A stretch of DNA of 48,332 nt from JAWKTM01 sp041399085 (GCA_041399085.1 JAWKTM010000058.1:1-48332), one strand, 5' to 3'; shown: positions 1-9,456, numbered from the stretch's first letter. Notes: generated by a model from the letters alone, not told the origin. Numbers and translations: made by a program.

Positions 1-1
1 A

Positions 2-232
2 GACGCGGAGATCGTCGCGCTCGCTCGTCATGAACTGGAGCGTTTGAATAATACGGAAGTCGCGCCGGCGGCCGATCACAGCGGTTCACTGCGCGAGCTG
101 ATTGACTGGGCCGATAAGAACCTGAAGGGGCAAGAGTTGGCCGAATTCCGAGCCGGCGTGGTGGCGTTGTATGCCGACAAGGCTTGGGCCGCCGATGTGG
201 TGCGCGAACTGCGCGACGCGGACTCGCCGTGA
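2..232 (+). CDS. C-terminal end of an unknown protein (cut by left window edge)
   Basis: An open frame enters from the left edge and ends at the TGA at 230-232, giving about 76 residues. A TTG at 44 could start a 62-residue product, but the frame is already open and protein-like upstream of it, so this is more likely the tail of a longer gene. The visible part is mostly helical and charged, with no cysteines and no motif I recognise. It runs the same way as the ABC-F gene, which starts 91 bp downstream. Family unknown. Confidence 0.5.
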   Translation, partial: DAEIVALARHELERLNNTEVAPAADHSGSLRELIDWADKNLKGQELAEFRAGVVALYADKAWAADVVRELRDADSP

Positions 233-323
233 TCGGCCACCGGGAAGGTTGAAGCCGACAGGAACACAGTCTCGCCGACCGCCTTGAACGATACTTTCTT
301 TTTTAACCCCTGCTAATTGATTT

Positions 324-2186
324 ATGCCGCTACTTACGATTCGTGATTTGGGAATAGGATTCCGCGGGCCGGCATTGTTGGACGGCGTCGATTGTCAGAT
401 CGAAGCGGGCGAGCGAATCGGTTTGCTGGGGCGCAACGGCGCTGGCAAAACCACGTTCATGCGAATGTTGTGCGGCGATGTGGCGCCCGATCACGGGTCG
501 CTGGAATTCGCTCCAGGGGCGCGAGTTTCGTTGTTGCCGCAAGACGTGCCGCAAGACATCTCGGGCCGGATTCACGACGTGGTCCTCGCCGGCGCCGGCG
601 ATGCGTTTCGGCCCGCGGCGAACGTCGTCGCGAACGAAGCCGCGATTGACGCCGAAGCCGCTTGGCAAATCGAACATCGCGTCGAGCAAACGCTGTCTCG
701 GATGGAGCTGGATCCTGACGCTCGGTTCGAGACGCTGTCGTCGGGAATGAAGCGGCGCGTATTGCTGGCTCGCTGCTTGTCCGCCGGACCCGACCTGCTG
801 CTGCTGGACGAACCGACCAACCACTTGGACATCGAAGCGATCACATGGTTGGAAGAGTTTCTGCTGAATCGGTGGCAAGGGACGCTGTTGTTCGTGACAC
901 ACGACCGCGTGTTCTTGCGGCGACTGGCCACTCGGATTTTGGAGATCGACCGCGGCCGGTTGTTCGACTGGGCCTGCGACTACGACACGTTTCTAAAACG
1001 CAAGGACGCGGCGTTGGCGGCGGAGGAAAAGCAAAACGCGCTGTTCGACAAGAAGCTGGCTGAGGAAGAGGTTTGGATTCGACAAGGCATCAAGGCTCGG
1101 CGAACACGAAACGAAGGCCGAGTGCGGGCGCTCGAGAAACTGCGCCGCGAGCGAGCGGAGCGGCGCGATCAGCCGGGCCGAGTGCAACTGCAAATCCAGG
1201 AAGGGCAGCGCAGCGGCAATTTGATCGCCGACGTCGAGGACGTGTCGTTCGCCTATGCCGAGCGTCCGATTGTGCGCGGGTTTTCCACGACGGTCATGCG
1301 AGGCGACAAGATCGGGATCATCGGCCCCAATGGGAGGGGCAAGACGACGCTGCTGCGCCCATCTTGCTGGGGCAGCTCGAGCCGCAATGGGCCGAGTCAA
1401 ACTGGGCACGAATCTGCAGATCGCGTACTTCGATCAACTCCGGCGGCAACTCAACGAAGACGCCACGGTGCAAGACAACGTGGGCGATGGCTACGACACG
1501 ATTCAAGTTGGCGGTGGCTCGCGACACGTGATCGGTTACTTGCAGGACTTTCTATTCAGTCCCGAACGAGCTCGCACGCCGGTTCGGTTTCTGTCGGGCG
1601 GCGAGCGGAATCGTGTGCTGCTGGCCAAACTGTTTTCCAACCTGCCAACGTTGTGGTGCTGGACGAACCGACGAACGATCTGGATGCCGAGACGCTGGAG
1701 CTGCTCGAGGAACGGCTGATTGACTACCAGGGAACCGTGCTGCTGGTCAGCCACGACCGCGAGTTTTTGAACAACGTGGTGACCAGTTCCATTGTGTTCG
1801 AGGACGGCAATGTGCGCGAGTATGTCGGCGGCTACGACGATTGGCAGCGACAACGCACGCAACGCTTGGCGGCGACAGCCTCTCGCGACAAGGGCAAGTC
1901 GACAGAAAAGTCGAGCGGCTCGAGCGCTGCCGCGCCCAGCGCTAAGCCCGCGGCCCCGACCGCGAAACGCAAGCTGACTTACAAGGAACAACAGGAACTG
2001 GCTCGGCTGCCCGACGACATCGAGCGTCTGGAGGCCGACATCGCCGGGTTGCACCAAGCGATGGCCGATCCGTCGTTCTACAAGCAGCCGGGCGAACTGG
2101 TCGCCCAGGAGCAACGGCGATTGAAAGAGCTGGAGTCGCAACTCTCGACTGCTTACACCCGCTGGGAAGAACTCGAATCGGTTTAG
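324..2186 (+). CDS. uup: ABC-F family ATPase, Uup-like, frame-disrupted in the second ATPase domain
   Basis: Soluble ATPase with two ABC domains and no membrane segments; ABC-F proteins act on ribosomes, and the Uup branch is also linked to DNA branch handling. Domain 1 has Walker A GRNGAGKT at residues 36-43, signature LSSGMKRR at 138-145 and Walker B LLLLDEPTNHLD near 158-169. The arginine-rich linker follows. Domain 2 starts with GPNGRGKTT, then the frame is wrong from about 1358 to 1650: the expected sequence, including LSGGERNRVLLAKL, lies in the other two forward frames, and the first frame resumes at VVVLDEPTNDLD. The net shift is zero, so start and stop are still in one frame. The C-terminal coiled coil (from about residue 545) is the feature that points to Uup. 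The shifts look like dropped bases in G or C runs, so the gene is probably intact in the organism. Confidence 0.85.
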   Translation: MPLLTIRDLGIGFRGPALLDGVDCQIEAGERIGLLGRNGAGKTTFMRMLCGDVAPDHGSLEFAPGARVSLLPQDVPQDISGRIHDVVLAGAGDAFRPAANVVANEAAIDAEAAWQIEHRVEQTLSRMELDPDARFETLSSGMKRRVLLARCLSAGPDLLLLDEPTNHLDIEAITWLEEFLLNRWQGTLLFVTHDRVFLRRLATRILEIDRGRLFDWACDYDTFLKRKDAALAAEEKQNALFDKKLAEEEVWIRQGIKARRTRNEGRVRALEKLRRERAERRDQPGRVQLQIQEGQRSGNLIADVEDVSFAYAERPIVRGFSTTVMRGDKIGIIGPNGRGKTTLLRPSCWGSSSRNGPSQTGHESADRVLRSTPAATQRRRHGARQRGRWLRHDSSWRWLATRDRLLAGLSIQSRTSSHAGSVSVGRRAESCAAGQTVFQPANVVVLDEPTNDLDAETLELLEERLIDYQGTVLLVSHDREFLNNVVTSSIVFEDGNVREYVGGYDDWQRQRTQRLAATASRDKGKSTEKSSGSSAAAPSAKPAAPTAKRKLTYKEQQELARLPDDIERLEADIAGLHQAMADPSFYKQPGELVAQEQRRLKELESQLSTAYTRWEELESV

Positions 2187-2219
2187 GGCGAGCGGCAGAT
2201 TGAGCTGAACCAGCACGCG

Positions 2220-2353
2220 GCGCGAGCAAGTGAATTCGCCGACACACTCGCTCGCGCAACGTGCTCGTATTTCGGTATATTCGCATCTGCCGATCGCCAA
2301 AGAAGCGATGCCGTAGGGCCGACGCATTCTTGGCAAACGAATGTTTGCGTCGG
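2220..2353. repeat. Two strong inverted repeats between convergent genes
   Basis: This gap separates the convergent ABC-F and DUF502 genes. The first inverted repeat pairs 2220-2232 with 2245-2257 (GCGCGAGCAAGTG against CACTCGCTCGCGC, one mismatch, 12-nt loop). The second pairs CCGACGCA at 2319-2326 with TGCGTCGG at 2346-2353, extended by GGGC/GCCC across a small bulge. Neither is followed by a T run on either strand, so they are not classic intrinsic terminators, though the position suits transcript ends. The sequence at about 2245-2275 resembles the repeats at 14148-14221 (shared CTCGCT and GTGCTCGTAT). Confidence 0.5.
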
Positions 2354-2365
2354 AGCCCGGATTGT

Positions 2366-3037
2366 TCACGCCGTCGTTCGCATGCGATCCGCCAGAGCTT
2401 GGGGCGTGGTGATGCCCATCGAGAGATAGACGCTCATCAGGTTTTCCACGGCCAGATCAAGCCGTTCAATTTGGCCGCACGGCACCAGCAATAACCCGCC
2501 GGTCATCGGAACGGGCGAAGTGGGAACGTAGATCATCTGATGTTCGACGCCGCCGACGTCGTACTTTTCGGGCGAAGGCATCAAGGCGAGGAGGCCGGCG
2601 CCGTGCATTTCGCCGAAGCGAACCAGCACGACGCTCATGCCGCTCAACTCGCTCTTTTCTTGCTTGTTGAGCATTTTGACGAACTGGGCCGCGGTGCTGT
2701 AGAGGCTGCCGACCAACGGCAGTTTTTGAAACAGGGAATTCATGGCGGTTACCAGGATGCTCTTGGTCTTATTCTGCACCAATAAACCCAGCAAAAAGAT
2801 CGCGCCCAACACGAGCAACCAGCCGACGACCGTAGCCATCACTTCGTCGTCGACCCAATTGCGGCCGACCGACTTCAGCGTGCGACCAATCCAAGTATCG
2901 CTGCCGACGATTTGGAGAATGAAATTGATCACCCAACTCACAATCGCCACGGTGATCACCAACGGCAGAATCGCGAACAAACCCGCCAGGAACACCGACA
3001 GCAATCGTCGCCATAGATGGGAAAACACGTGGACCAT
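2366..3037 (-). CDS. DUF502 family membrane protein
   Basis: 223 residues. Near the N-terminus a first membrane segment runs through AGLFAILPLVITVAIVSWVI, and a second lies near residues 70-90 (VGWLLVLGAIFLLGLLV). The family signature region follows (NSLFQKLPLVGSLYSTAAQF), then a soluble C-terminal part. DUF502 proteins are bacterial and plant membrane proteins of unclear function. The ATG at 3037-3035 is the natural start, placing a charged residue cluster before the first TM. It points toward the ABC-F gene and away from nusA, so it is probably a single-gene unit. No frame problems. Confidence 0.8.
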   Translation of the reverse strand: MVHVFSHLWRRLLSVFLAGLFAILPLVITVAIVSWVINFILQIVGSDTWIGRTLKSVGRNWVDDEVMATVVGWLLVLGAIFLLGLLVQNKTKSILVTAMNSLFQKLPLVGSLYSTAAQFVKMLNKQEKSELSGMSVVLVRFGEMHGAGLLALMPSPEKYDVGGVEHQMIYVPTSPVPMTGGLLLVPCGQIERLDLAVENLMSVYLSMGITTPQALADRMRTTA

Positions 3038-3377
3038 GCTCGGGGCACTCCTGTCGGATCAAGGGAAGTCGACTTGCGGGCGCGGCGGACTGGTTGATCG
3101 ATGCGTGGTAAACGCTAGCGACGCGGAAAGGGCCGCGACTGCCTCGCTTGACGTTTGCCAGCGATAGCGGTGGCACTTCAATCGCCTGCGATATCGGGCC
3201 GCGGTACGTCTATTCGGCCGCTTAGTCTGGATCTTTTCGGGGCCGTTCACAATACCGATTACCCCACGATAACTGGTTAATCGCTGGTTTATCGGCCGAG
3301 ATTCCAAGAGGCCGTGCGAGTGCGGGAGACCTGCGAGTAACAGGATTTGCGTCGTTTTCGGCCGCCTTGGGAATCGG

Positions 3378-3406
3378 TTGACACTGGTCGATCACACCAC
3401 TATCTT
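3378..3406 (+). promoter_or_regulatory. Housekeeping-type promoter candidate for the nusA operon
   Basis: TTGACA at 3378-3383, a 17-bp spacer, and TATCTT at 3401-3406 (4 of 6 matches to the -10 consensus). It lies in a 485-bp gap with no gene, about 115 bp before the nusA start, and points toward it. The predicted transcript start is near 3413, which places the hairpin at 3451-3486 inside the leader. The assignment rests on motif match and position only. Confidence 0.5.
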
Positions 3407-3450
3407 AAGCCGTTTGCGACGGCGCTAAGTTGTCATTTTGGAACGGCTTT

Positions 3451-3486
3451 GAGAGCGACAGGGCCCTTCGCGGCAGTGTCGCTCTC
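3451..3486 (+). promoter_or_regulatory. Leader hairpin upstream of nusA
   Basis: GAGAGCGACA at 3451-3460 pairs perfectly with TGTCGCTCTC at 3477-3486, leaving a 16-nt loop. It is followed by TGTTT, a short and weak T stretch, and the nusA ATG is 37 nt further on. It could be a weak terminator or attenuator, or a protein-binding leader structure. In several bacteria the nusA operon is controlled by termination in its leader, which makes this plausible. The remainder of the 3038-3522 gap shows no gene. Confidence 0.45.
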
Positions 3487-3522
3487 TGTTTAGACACTCA
3501 TCCCGTTTAGGGCTCAGGACGA

Positions 3523-4836
3523 ATGAATCCCAACGAGTTGCTGCGAATTGTCGATTCACTTCATCGCGAGAAGAATATCGACCCGGAAATCGTCTTTCAG
3601 GCGATTGAATCAGCGCTCGTCACCGCCATGAAACGCCAATATGGCGACGAAGCGGAAATCGAAGTGGGGATCGACCGTACGACCGGCAACCTCTCGGCTC
3701 ACCGCAACGGCGAAGTCATCGATCAGGATACGATCGGCCGCATCGGAGCTCAAACGGCCAAGCAGGTTATCATTCAGAAAATTCGCGAAGCCGAACGCGA
3801 TTCGCTGATCGAAGAGTTCGACGCCCAGATCGGCACGATGGTCAGCGGCGTGATCCAGCGGAATGAAGGCGGCGCGGCGACGGTTCAGTTGTCGAATATT
3901 GAAGCGTTGCTTCCGCGTAGCGAAATGATTCCGGGCGAGTCGCATCATCCGAATGAACGAATTCGGGCCGTGATCGCCGAAGTGCGGGCGGTGGGAAATC
4001 GCGTCCGCGTGGTGCTCAGCCGAACGCGGCCTCAGTTGGTCCAGCGGCTGTTCGAGCAGGAGATTCCGGAAATCGCCGACGGCGTGATTTCCGTGAATGC
4101 GATGGCTCGCGAGCCGGGCTATCGCACAAAGGTGGCGGTCAGCAGCACGGACCAGCGTGTTGACTGCGTGGGAGCTTGCGTCGGCGTTCGCGGCAACCGA
4201 ATTAAGAATATTGTGGACGAGTTGGCAGGCGAACGGATCGACATTGTTCGCTGGAGCGAAGACCCGGAAGTTTTAATTCCGAATGCGCTGCAGCCGGCCG
4301 AGGTGGATCAGGTGCTGCTGTGCGATATGATTGGTCGCGCCATCGTCCTCGTTCGTGAAGACCAACTTTCGCTGGCAATTGGCCGACGCGGGCAGAACGT
4401 CCGTTTGGCCAGCAAGCTATGTGGTTGGGATATCGAAATCATGACGGGCGAGGAGCTCGAAGAGCAAATCGAACGTGCTGTTGGCGGATTCTGCGAGATC
4501 GAAGGAGTCAATGAAGAGTTGGCTCAGGCGCTCGTGGAACAAGGTTATTTGTCCTACGACGATCTCTCGGTGATCGAGCCTGACGCGTTGATGGAGTTGG
4601 GCGGATTATCGCAGGAAGAGGTCGACGCCATCGTCGAGCAAGCCGAAGCGCGAGCTGAAGAGGCCGAGCACGCCGCGGCCGAAGAGCGTGAGCGTCAAAA
4701 GCGCGCGGAACGCGAGCGTCAGCATCTCGAGGCCGAACAGGCCGCGGCGGCCGAAGCGGCGGAGCCAACTCCTGAACCCGAAGCGTCGGAATCGCAACCC
4801 GACCAAACGGATTCATCGGCGGAGGCGGATCAGTAA
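3523..4836 (+). CDS. nusA: Transcription termination/antitermination protein NusA
   Basis: 437 residues. NusA binds RNA polymerase and nascent RNA and modulates pausing, termination and antitermination. The N-terminal polymerase-binding domain covers about 1-100, the S1 domain about 103-168 (GTMVSGVIQRNEGGAATVQL start). KH1 contains GACVGVRGNRIKNI at 218-230 and KH2 contains AIGRRGQNVRLASKL near 285-299. A helix-hairpin-helix-like segment at about 325-372 is followed by a tail rich in Glu, Ala and Arg, ending in a Pro/Glu/Ser stretch. The reading frame is clean throughout. rimP, which commonly precedes nusA, is absent; instead a promoter candidate and a hairpin lie upstream. infB follows after 161 bp. 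Confidence 0.97.
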   Translation: MNPNELLRIVDSLHREKNIDPEIVFQAIESALVTAMKRQYGDEAEIEVGIDRTTGNLSAHRNGEVIDQDTIGRIGAQTAKQVIIQKIREAERDSLIEEFDAQIGTMVSGVIQRNEGGAATVQLSNIEALLPRSEMIPGESHHPNERIRAVIAEVRAVGNRVRVVLSRTRPQLVQRLFEQEIPEIADGVISVNAMAREPGYRTKVAVSSTDQRVDCVGACVGVRGNRIKNIVDELAGERIDIVRWSEDPEVLIPNALQPAEVDQVLLCDMIGRAIVLVREDQLSLAIGRRGQNVRLASKLCGWDIEIMTGEELEEQIERAVGGFCEIEGVNEELAQALVEQGYLSYDDLSVIEPDALMELGGLSQEEVDAIVEQAEARAEEAEHAAAEERERQKRAERERQHLEAEQAAAAEAAEPTPEPEASESQPDQTDSSAEADQ

Positions 4837-4997
4837 GGCTTGTGACGATTCGAGGCGATGTATAACCTAGTTGCCGAATAGTTGCCGGCAACACCGCCCC
4901 GAAACGTAGGAGACTGCGGTTATGTAAGCAACAGGTTAGGTATAACGCTTGTCGGCAAGTGATCCCGGCTGGCGTCAATTGAGAGGAACAACGCATA

Positions 4998-7850
4998 GTG
5001 GCCGTCCGCATTTACGCGCTTGCCAAAGATGTCCAGGTCGATAGCAAGGATCTCGTCGAGATTTGCAAAAAGATCGGGATTCAAGGGAAAGGCTCCGCGC
5101 TGGCGAGCCTGGATGACGACGAGGTTGAAAAGGTTAAAGCTTACTTGAGCGGCGGCAACAAACCGGCTGCCGCCGAGAAATCTCCCGCCGCCCCGGCCGC
5201 TCCGCATCGGCCTGGCACTCCCATCCGACCTTCCGCGCCCGCTCGCCCCGCCGGGCCGATTCGACAGATTCGTACCGCCGGCCCACTCCGCTCGCTCACG
5301 TCGGGCTCGGGCGGGCCGTCCGCTCCGCCGGCCGAGCCGCCTGAGGAAGCGCCGCCAGTCGAAATTCAAGAGCCGGCCGCGGCTGCTCCCGAAGCTCCGC
5401 CGGAACCGCCGGCGCCGCCCGCCAAGGGGCCCGAGCGCGAAGACGATTCGCGCGGAGCCTATCGCCGCGAGGACTACATTCGCGTCGGTGGCTCGCAACG
5501 CGTTCGCGTGATCGGTCAACGCGGCGGCGAAGGCAAAGAGAAACAAGGCGAGGCGCCTGAAACCATCAAGGCGAAGAAGAAGCCGCGAGCGCCGGTTATC
5601 AAGCTGGCCAGCATGCCGGACGCCAAGCAGCCCACTCCGGCCGCCGCGCCGAACGAGCCGGCGCCGCAAAAGCCCGAGATTCGATTGCCGAAGGACGCGA
5701 TCCGCCGCGACAGCGAAGGGCAGCGGCCGAATCTGGCCGAACATATGGCCCAGGCGGAACTGGAACATGCTCAAGCGCAGAAGCCACCCGCGTCGCCGAC
5801 CGACAAGAAAAAGGAGCGCGCGGCTCCAGCCGACGGCGGAGGCAAGTCGAAAGGCAAACGTCGGGGCGGTGAAAAAGAGGAGGCCGACGACGATCGTCCT
5901 CGCCGTCTGGTCGGCATGGCCAGCGCTCGGTTGGATCGCCAGAAGGCGCGTCGCACGAAGGGCTCGTCGATGGGCCGCGACGACGATCAGGGAGGTCCGG
6001 GACTACGGCGTCGAACCCTCGTTCGCGCTCGCAAGGGTACGAATACGGCCGCGCCGCGCAAAGGAAAAGTCGCCTTGGAACTGCCATGTACCGTCCGCAG
6101 CTTTTCGGAAGCGACCGGCGTGCCGTCATCGCAAGTGCAACGCACGCTGATGCAGCTTGGCACGATGGCGACGATCAATCAACAGATCGACGACGAGTTG
6201 GTCGAGCTGTTGGCGGTCGAGGTGGGCGTAGAGGTCGAAATCAAAGCCCAGAGTCGCTTGAGATTCGCTGCTGTCCGAAATTCGCAGGCTGCGGACGGCC
6301 CCGATCAACCACTGGCGCGCGTCCGCCGGTGGTGTTCTTGGGCCACGTCGATCACGGCAAAACATCGTTGCTGGACTACATCATCGGCACCGAAGTGATT
6401 GAGGCGAAGCGGGCGGCATCACGCAGCACATCCGGGCTTATCAAGTTGAAAAGGACGGACGAAAGCAGATCGCTTTCGTCGATACGCCGGGGCACGAAGC
6501 GTTTACGGAAATGCGAGCTCGCGGGGCGATCTGGCGGATATCGGTGCTGGTCATCGCCGCTGACGACGGCATCATGCCGCAAACGGAAGAAGCGATCAGC
6601 CACGCCAAGGCCGCCGGGTGCCGATCGTCGTGGCGTTGAACAAGGAAGTCGATTTGCCAGGCGTCGATTTAATGCGGCCGCTGACGCAGTTGACCGAACA
6701 TGAATTGACGCCCAGTGAATGGAGCGGCGACGATGAAGTGGTCCGCACCAGCGGCTCTGACCGGCCAAGGTATGGATGAGTTGCTGGAAACGCTTCTCAC
6801 AATCGCCGAGTTAAACGACTTCCAGGCGAATCCCACGCGAGCCGCGTTGGAACGTGCTTGGAAGCGGAACAAAGGCGGTCGCGGCGTGATTGCCAAGATG
6901 ATGGTGCAGAACGGCACGCTGCGAGTGGGCGACGTGATCAGTCTGCGGCGCGCGACTTATGGGCGCGTGAAGGCGGTGCCGCGACCACGCTTCGGCCCCG
7001 CGTTCGTGTCGAAGAAGCCGGTCCGTCGACGCCCGTGAACTTGGTCGGTTTGGACGTGCCGCCGGAAGCGGGCGAAGCGTTTTACGTGCTGGACGACATC
7101 GCTCAGGCTCGCGAAATCGCCGAACAACGCCAGCATCGCTCGCGCACCGAAGGACTCAGCGGCTTCACGCCGAAGGTGTCGTTCGAGGAATTCCAGCGCC
7201 GACTGCAAGAAGGCCGCTTGGGTCAGCCCGACGAACGCGTGACGCTGAACCTGATTATTCGTGCCGACGTGCGTGGCTCGATCGAAGCCATTCAAAAGGA
7301 ATTGCAAAAGCTGGAGCACCCGGAAGTTCAAGTCCGCGTGCTGCAAGCGTCGGTCGGCGGAATCACCACGGGCGACGTGACGCTGGCCTCGGCATCGGAG
7401 GCGATCATCGTCGGCTTCAACGTGATTCCCGACGAAGCCGCTCGCACCTTGTCCGAAGAACGCGGCGTCGAAATTCGTCGTTACGACATCATCTACAAGG
7501 TGACCGACGACATTAAGGCGATGCTGGAAGGCAAGCTGAAGCCGGAAGAACGCGTGGTGGAATTGGGGCGTGCGATCGTCAAGCAAGTGTTCCAGATCAG
7601 CCGCGTCGGCACGGTCGCCGGTTGTTACGTGGTCCAAGGCGCCATCGAACGTGGCTGCCGAATTCGCGTGAATCGCGATGGTCGAACGATCGGCGACTAT
7701 CCGCTGGATACGCTGCGTCGCGTGCGCGACGACGTGAAGGAAGTCACCCGCGGTTTGGAATGCGGCATCAAGTTGTCCTCGTTCGACGACATCAAGCAGG
7801 ACGATGTGCTGGAAGCCTACAAGATCGAGGAAGTGGCTCGCACGCTATGA
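4998..7850 (+). CDS. infB: Translation initiation factor IF-2, frame-broken in the G domain
   Basis: IF-2 is the GTPase that brings initiator tRNA to the ribosome; the full span equals about 950 codons, normal for a long-linker IF-2. The GTG at 4998 is preceded by GAGAGGA at a suitable distance. Residues 1-52 form the first IF2_N domain (VRIYALAKDVQVDSKDLVEI). A long Pro/Ala/Arg/Lys-rich linker follows, then a second IF2_N domain near codons 355-415. The G domain has GHVDHGKTS (about 6342) and, in a different frame, DTPGHEAFTEMRA. Frame changes occur near 6250-6290, 6400, 6530, 6620, 6755 and 6975, mostly single lost bases in GG or CC and one apparent extra G. From about 7035 to the stop the frame is clean (domains II-IV). 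The G4 motif reads NKEVD rather than NKxD, probably also an error. The stop overlaps the rbfA start (ATGA). A loss of IF-2 would be lethal, so the breaks are most likely not biological. Confidence 0.93.
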
Positions 7851-9403
7851 CGTCACGCAGGGTATTGAAGGTCGCGGAAGCCATTCGCGAAGTTGTCGGC
7901 ATGGCGATCCTGACCGATTTAAGAGATCCGCGAATCCAGGACGTAACCGTTACGTTCGTGGAGGTCAGCGGCGACTTGCGCAGCGCGAAAGTCCATGTGT
8001 CGGTCATGGGCAACGAAGCCAAGCAGAAGCTGAGTCTAAAAGGATTGCAGAACGCCTCGGGCTATCTGCAGCAAAAGGTGTCGGATCGCGTGGAGTTGCG
8101 GTACACGCCGCGGCTGCAATTCGTGCTGGATCAAGGCGTCAAGAATTCGATCGAAGTGGCTCGCATCCTCCGCGAGGTTTTGCCGGACGAGAACGAGGCG
8201 ACTGGTTCCGCGACCGAAACCGACGACAGCGCGTTTGAAGACGATTCGTTCGACACCGGCAGCCATAGATCGGATCATCGACGCCCGATGACGATGATGG
8301 AACCACGCGTCGACTTAATCGCGAGCGAATTCGGGCCCGGTCGGTTGCATCCGCCGCGACGCCCGAGCCTTACCGCCTCACTACTTGCCGCGTTCTCCCT
8401 TTTATCCCGCCGTTCACCCGTTTTGCTTTGGAACTCCAGACGCATGAGTAGCACCAACCGCGCCGCCGTCTTCGCGAAAATCCATAAGGTTCTCAAGAAG
8501 CATTACAAGCAGGTGTCGCTGCCCGATCGGCCGCTGTTGGATAACTTGCTGTACGCCTGCGTCCTGGAGAACAGCACGTTCGAGGCGGCCGACGAATCGC
8601 TGGCGAAGCTGCAAGAGCTGTTCTTCAACTGGAACGAAGTCCGCGTCACGACGGTCACGGAGCTGTCCGAAGTCATGTCGAACTTGGCCGACTCGCGCGA
8701 AGCGGCCGGTCGGCTGAAGAAGGCTTTGCAGGCGGTTTTCGAAACGCACTACACGTTCGATATCGACTTTCTGAAGAAGCTGGGGCAGGGCAAGGCGCTG
8801 AAGGAATTCGAGAAGTTCACCGGCCTGACACCGTTCGCCGTCGCGTTCGTGACCCAGCACGGTTTGGGCGGACACGCGATTCCTTGCAACAAGGCGGCGT
8901 TGGATATCTTTGTGGCGACCGAAGCCATCGCCGAAGCGAACGCCGAGAAATGGCAGACGCCGGGGCTGGAGCGGGCGATTCCCAAGAACAAGGGGCCCGA
9001 GTTCGCATCGTTGCTGCATCAGTTCGCGGTCGATTTTGGTACGTCGCCCAATTCGCAACGCGTGAAAGGGATCTTGGCCGAGATCGATCCGGCGGCCAAG
9101 GAACGTATCGCTCAGCGAGCCAAGCAGTCGGCCGAAGCTGCTTCGCAACCCGCTCCCGCCAAGAAACGAAAGACGTCGCCGGGAAAGTCGCCGCCAGGTA
9201 AATCGTCGCCGGATAAGTCCTCGGCGGCGGAGTCCGGCAAATCGAGCAAGCCGAAGGCGAACAAGTCGGACAAGGACGAAAAGCCGAAAGCCGACAGGGT
9301 TGAGAAGAAGAAAAGCAGCTCAGGCGCTAAGAAGCCCACGGCCACCAGCAGCTCGGATAAGAAGAGCCCGTCGAAACGCTTGACGAAGAAAAAGCCGCGT
9401 TAG
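7847..9403 (+). CDS. rbfA: Ribosome-binding factor A, reading through into the next gene in one frame
   Basis: RbfA helps 16S rRNA 5'-end maturation in the 30S subunit. The ATG at 7847 overlaps the infB stop. The RbfA domain covers about residues 1-120 (RRVLKVAEAIREVVGMAIL, then DLRDPRIQDVTVTFVEVSGD and the KH-like region up to VARILREVLPDE), followed by an acidic tail, as is common. No stop is met after the acidic tail: the frame continues through about 55 residues of unlikely sequence and into the helix-hairpin-helix protein, whose own ATG is at 8444. Either a lost or added base near 8220-8265 removed the RbfA stop (a TAG lies in another frame at about 8265), or the two proteins are really fused. 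I favour two separate genes, with rbfA ending near 8265. Confidence 0.8.
   Translation: MTSRRVLKVAEAIREVVGMAILTDLRDPRIQDVTVTFVEVSGDLRSAKVHVSVMGNEAKQKLSLKGLQNASGYLQQKVSDRVELRYTPRLQFVLDQGVKNSIEVARILREVLPDENEATGSATETDDSAFEDDSFDTGSHRSDHRRPMTMMEPRVDLIASEFGPGRLHPPRRPSLTASLLAAFSLLSRRSPVLLWNSRRMSSTNRAAVFAKIHKVLKKHYKQVSLPDRPLLDNLLYACVLENSTFEAADESLAKLQELFFNWNEVRVTTVTELSEVMSNLADSREAAGRLKKALQAVFETHYTFDIDFLKKLGQGKALKEFEKFTGLTPFAVAFVTQHGLGGHAIPCNKAALDIFVATEAIAEANAEKWQTPGLERAIPKNKGPEFASLLHQFAVDFGTSPNSQRVKGILAEIDPAAKERIAQRAKQSAEAASQPAPAKKRKTSPGKSPPGKSSPDKSSAAESGKSSKPKANKSDKDEKPKADRVEKKKSSSGAKKPTATSSSDKKSPSKRLTKKKPR
8444..9403 (+). CDS. Endonuclease III-like helix-hairpin-helix protein with Lys-rich tail
   Basis: Likely start ATG at 8444 gives about 319 residues. 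Residues 1-215 resemble the all-helical HhH-GPD fold of endonuclease III: a helical start (KIHKVLKKHYKQVS), LLDNLLYACVLENSTFEAAD, LQELFFNWNEVRV, and a hairpin-like stretch TPFAVAFVTQHGLGGHAIP. The catalytic lysine expected in the LPGVGRKTA hairpin and the following VDTH aspartate are not present, and no 4Fe-4S cysteines follow, so glycosylase/lyase activity is doubtful. From about residue 235 the tail is Lys/Ser/Pro-rich with repeated GKS and DKS units, suited to nucleic-acid binding. Position after rbfA suggests cotranscription with the translation operon. Function unknown. Confidence 0.65.
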   Translation: MSSTNRAAVFAKIHKVLKKHYKQVSLPDRPLLDNLLYACVLENSTFEAADESLAKLQELFFNWNEVRVTTVTELSEVMSNLADSREAAGRLKKALQAVFETHYTFDIDFLKKLGQGKALKEFEKFTGLTPFAVAFVTQHGLGGHAIPCNKAALDIFVATEAIAEANAEKWQTPGLERAIPKNKGPEFASLLHQFAVDFGTSPNSQRVKGILAEIDPAAKERIAQRAKQSAEAASQPAPAKKRKTSPGKSPPGKSSPDKSSAAESGKSSKPKANKSDKDEKPKADRVEKKKSSSGAKKPTATSSSDKKSPSKRLTKKKPR

Positions 9404-9408
9404 GCATC

Positions 9409-9414
9409 TATAAT
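9409..9414 (+). promoter_or_regulatory. Perfect -10 hexamer upstream of glcD
   Basis: TATAAT at 9409-9414, directly after the stop of the upstream gene and 43 bp before the glcD ATG. No good -35 lies at the right distance (TTGACG at 9380 would leave 23 bp). It may mark the start of a separate glcDE transcript. Weak call. Confidence 0.3.
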
Positions 9415-9456
9415 CAAAGCCTTTTCGCGTTGCTGCCTCGTTTCGGAAAGGGAACC

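Noticed and set aside
4998..7850. infB as a true pseudogene
   Set aside because: IF-2 is essential, all domains are present across frames, and the breaks are single-base changes, many in short G or C runs, that also hit unrelated neighbours.
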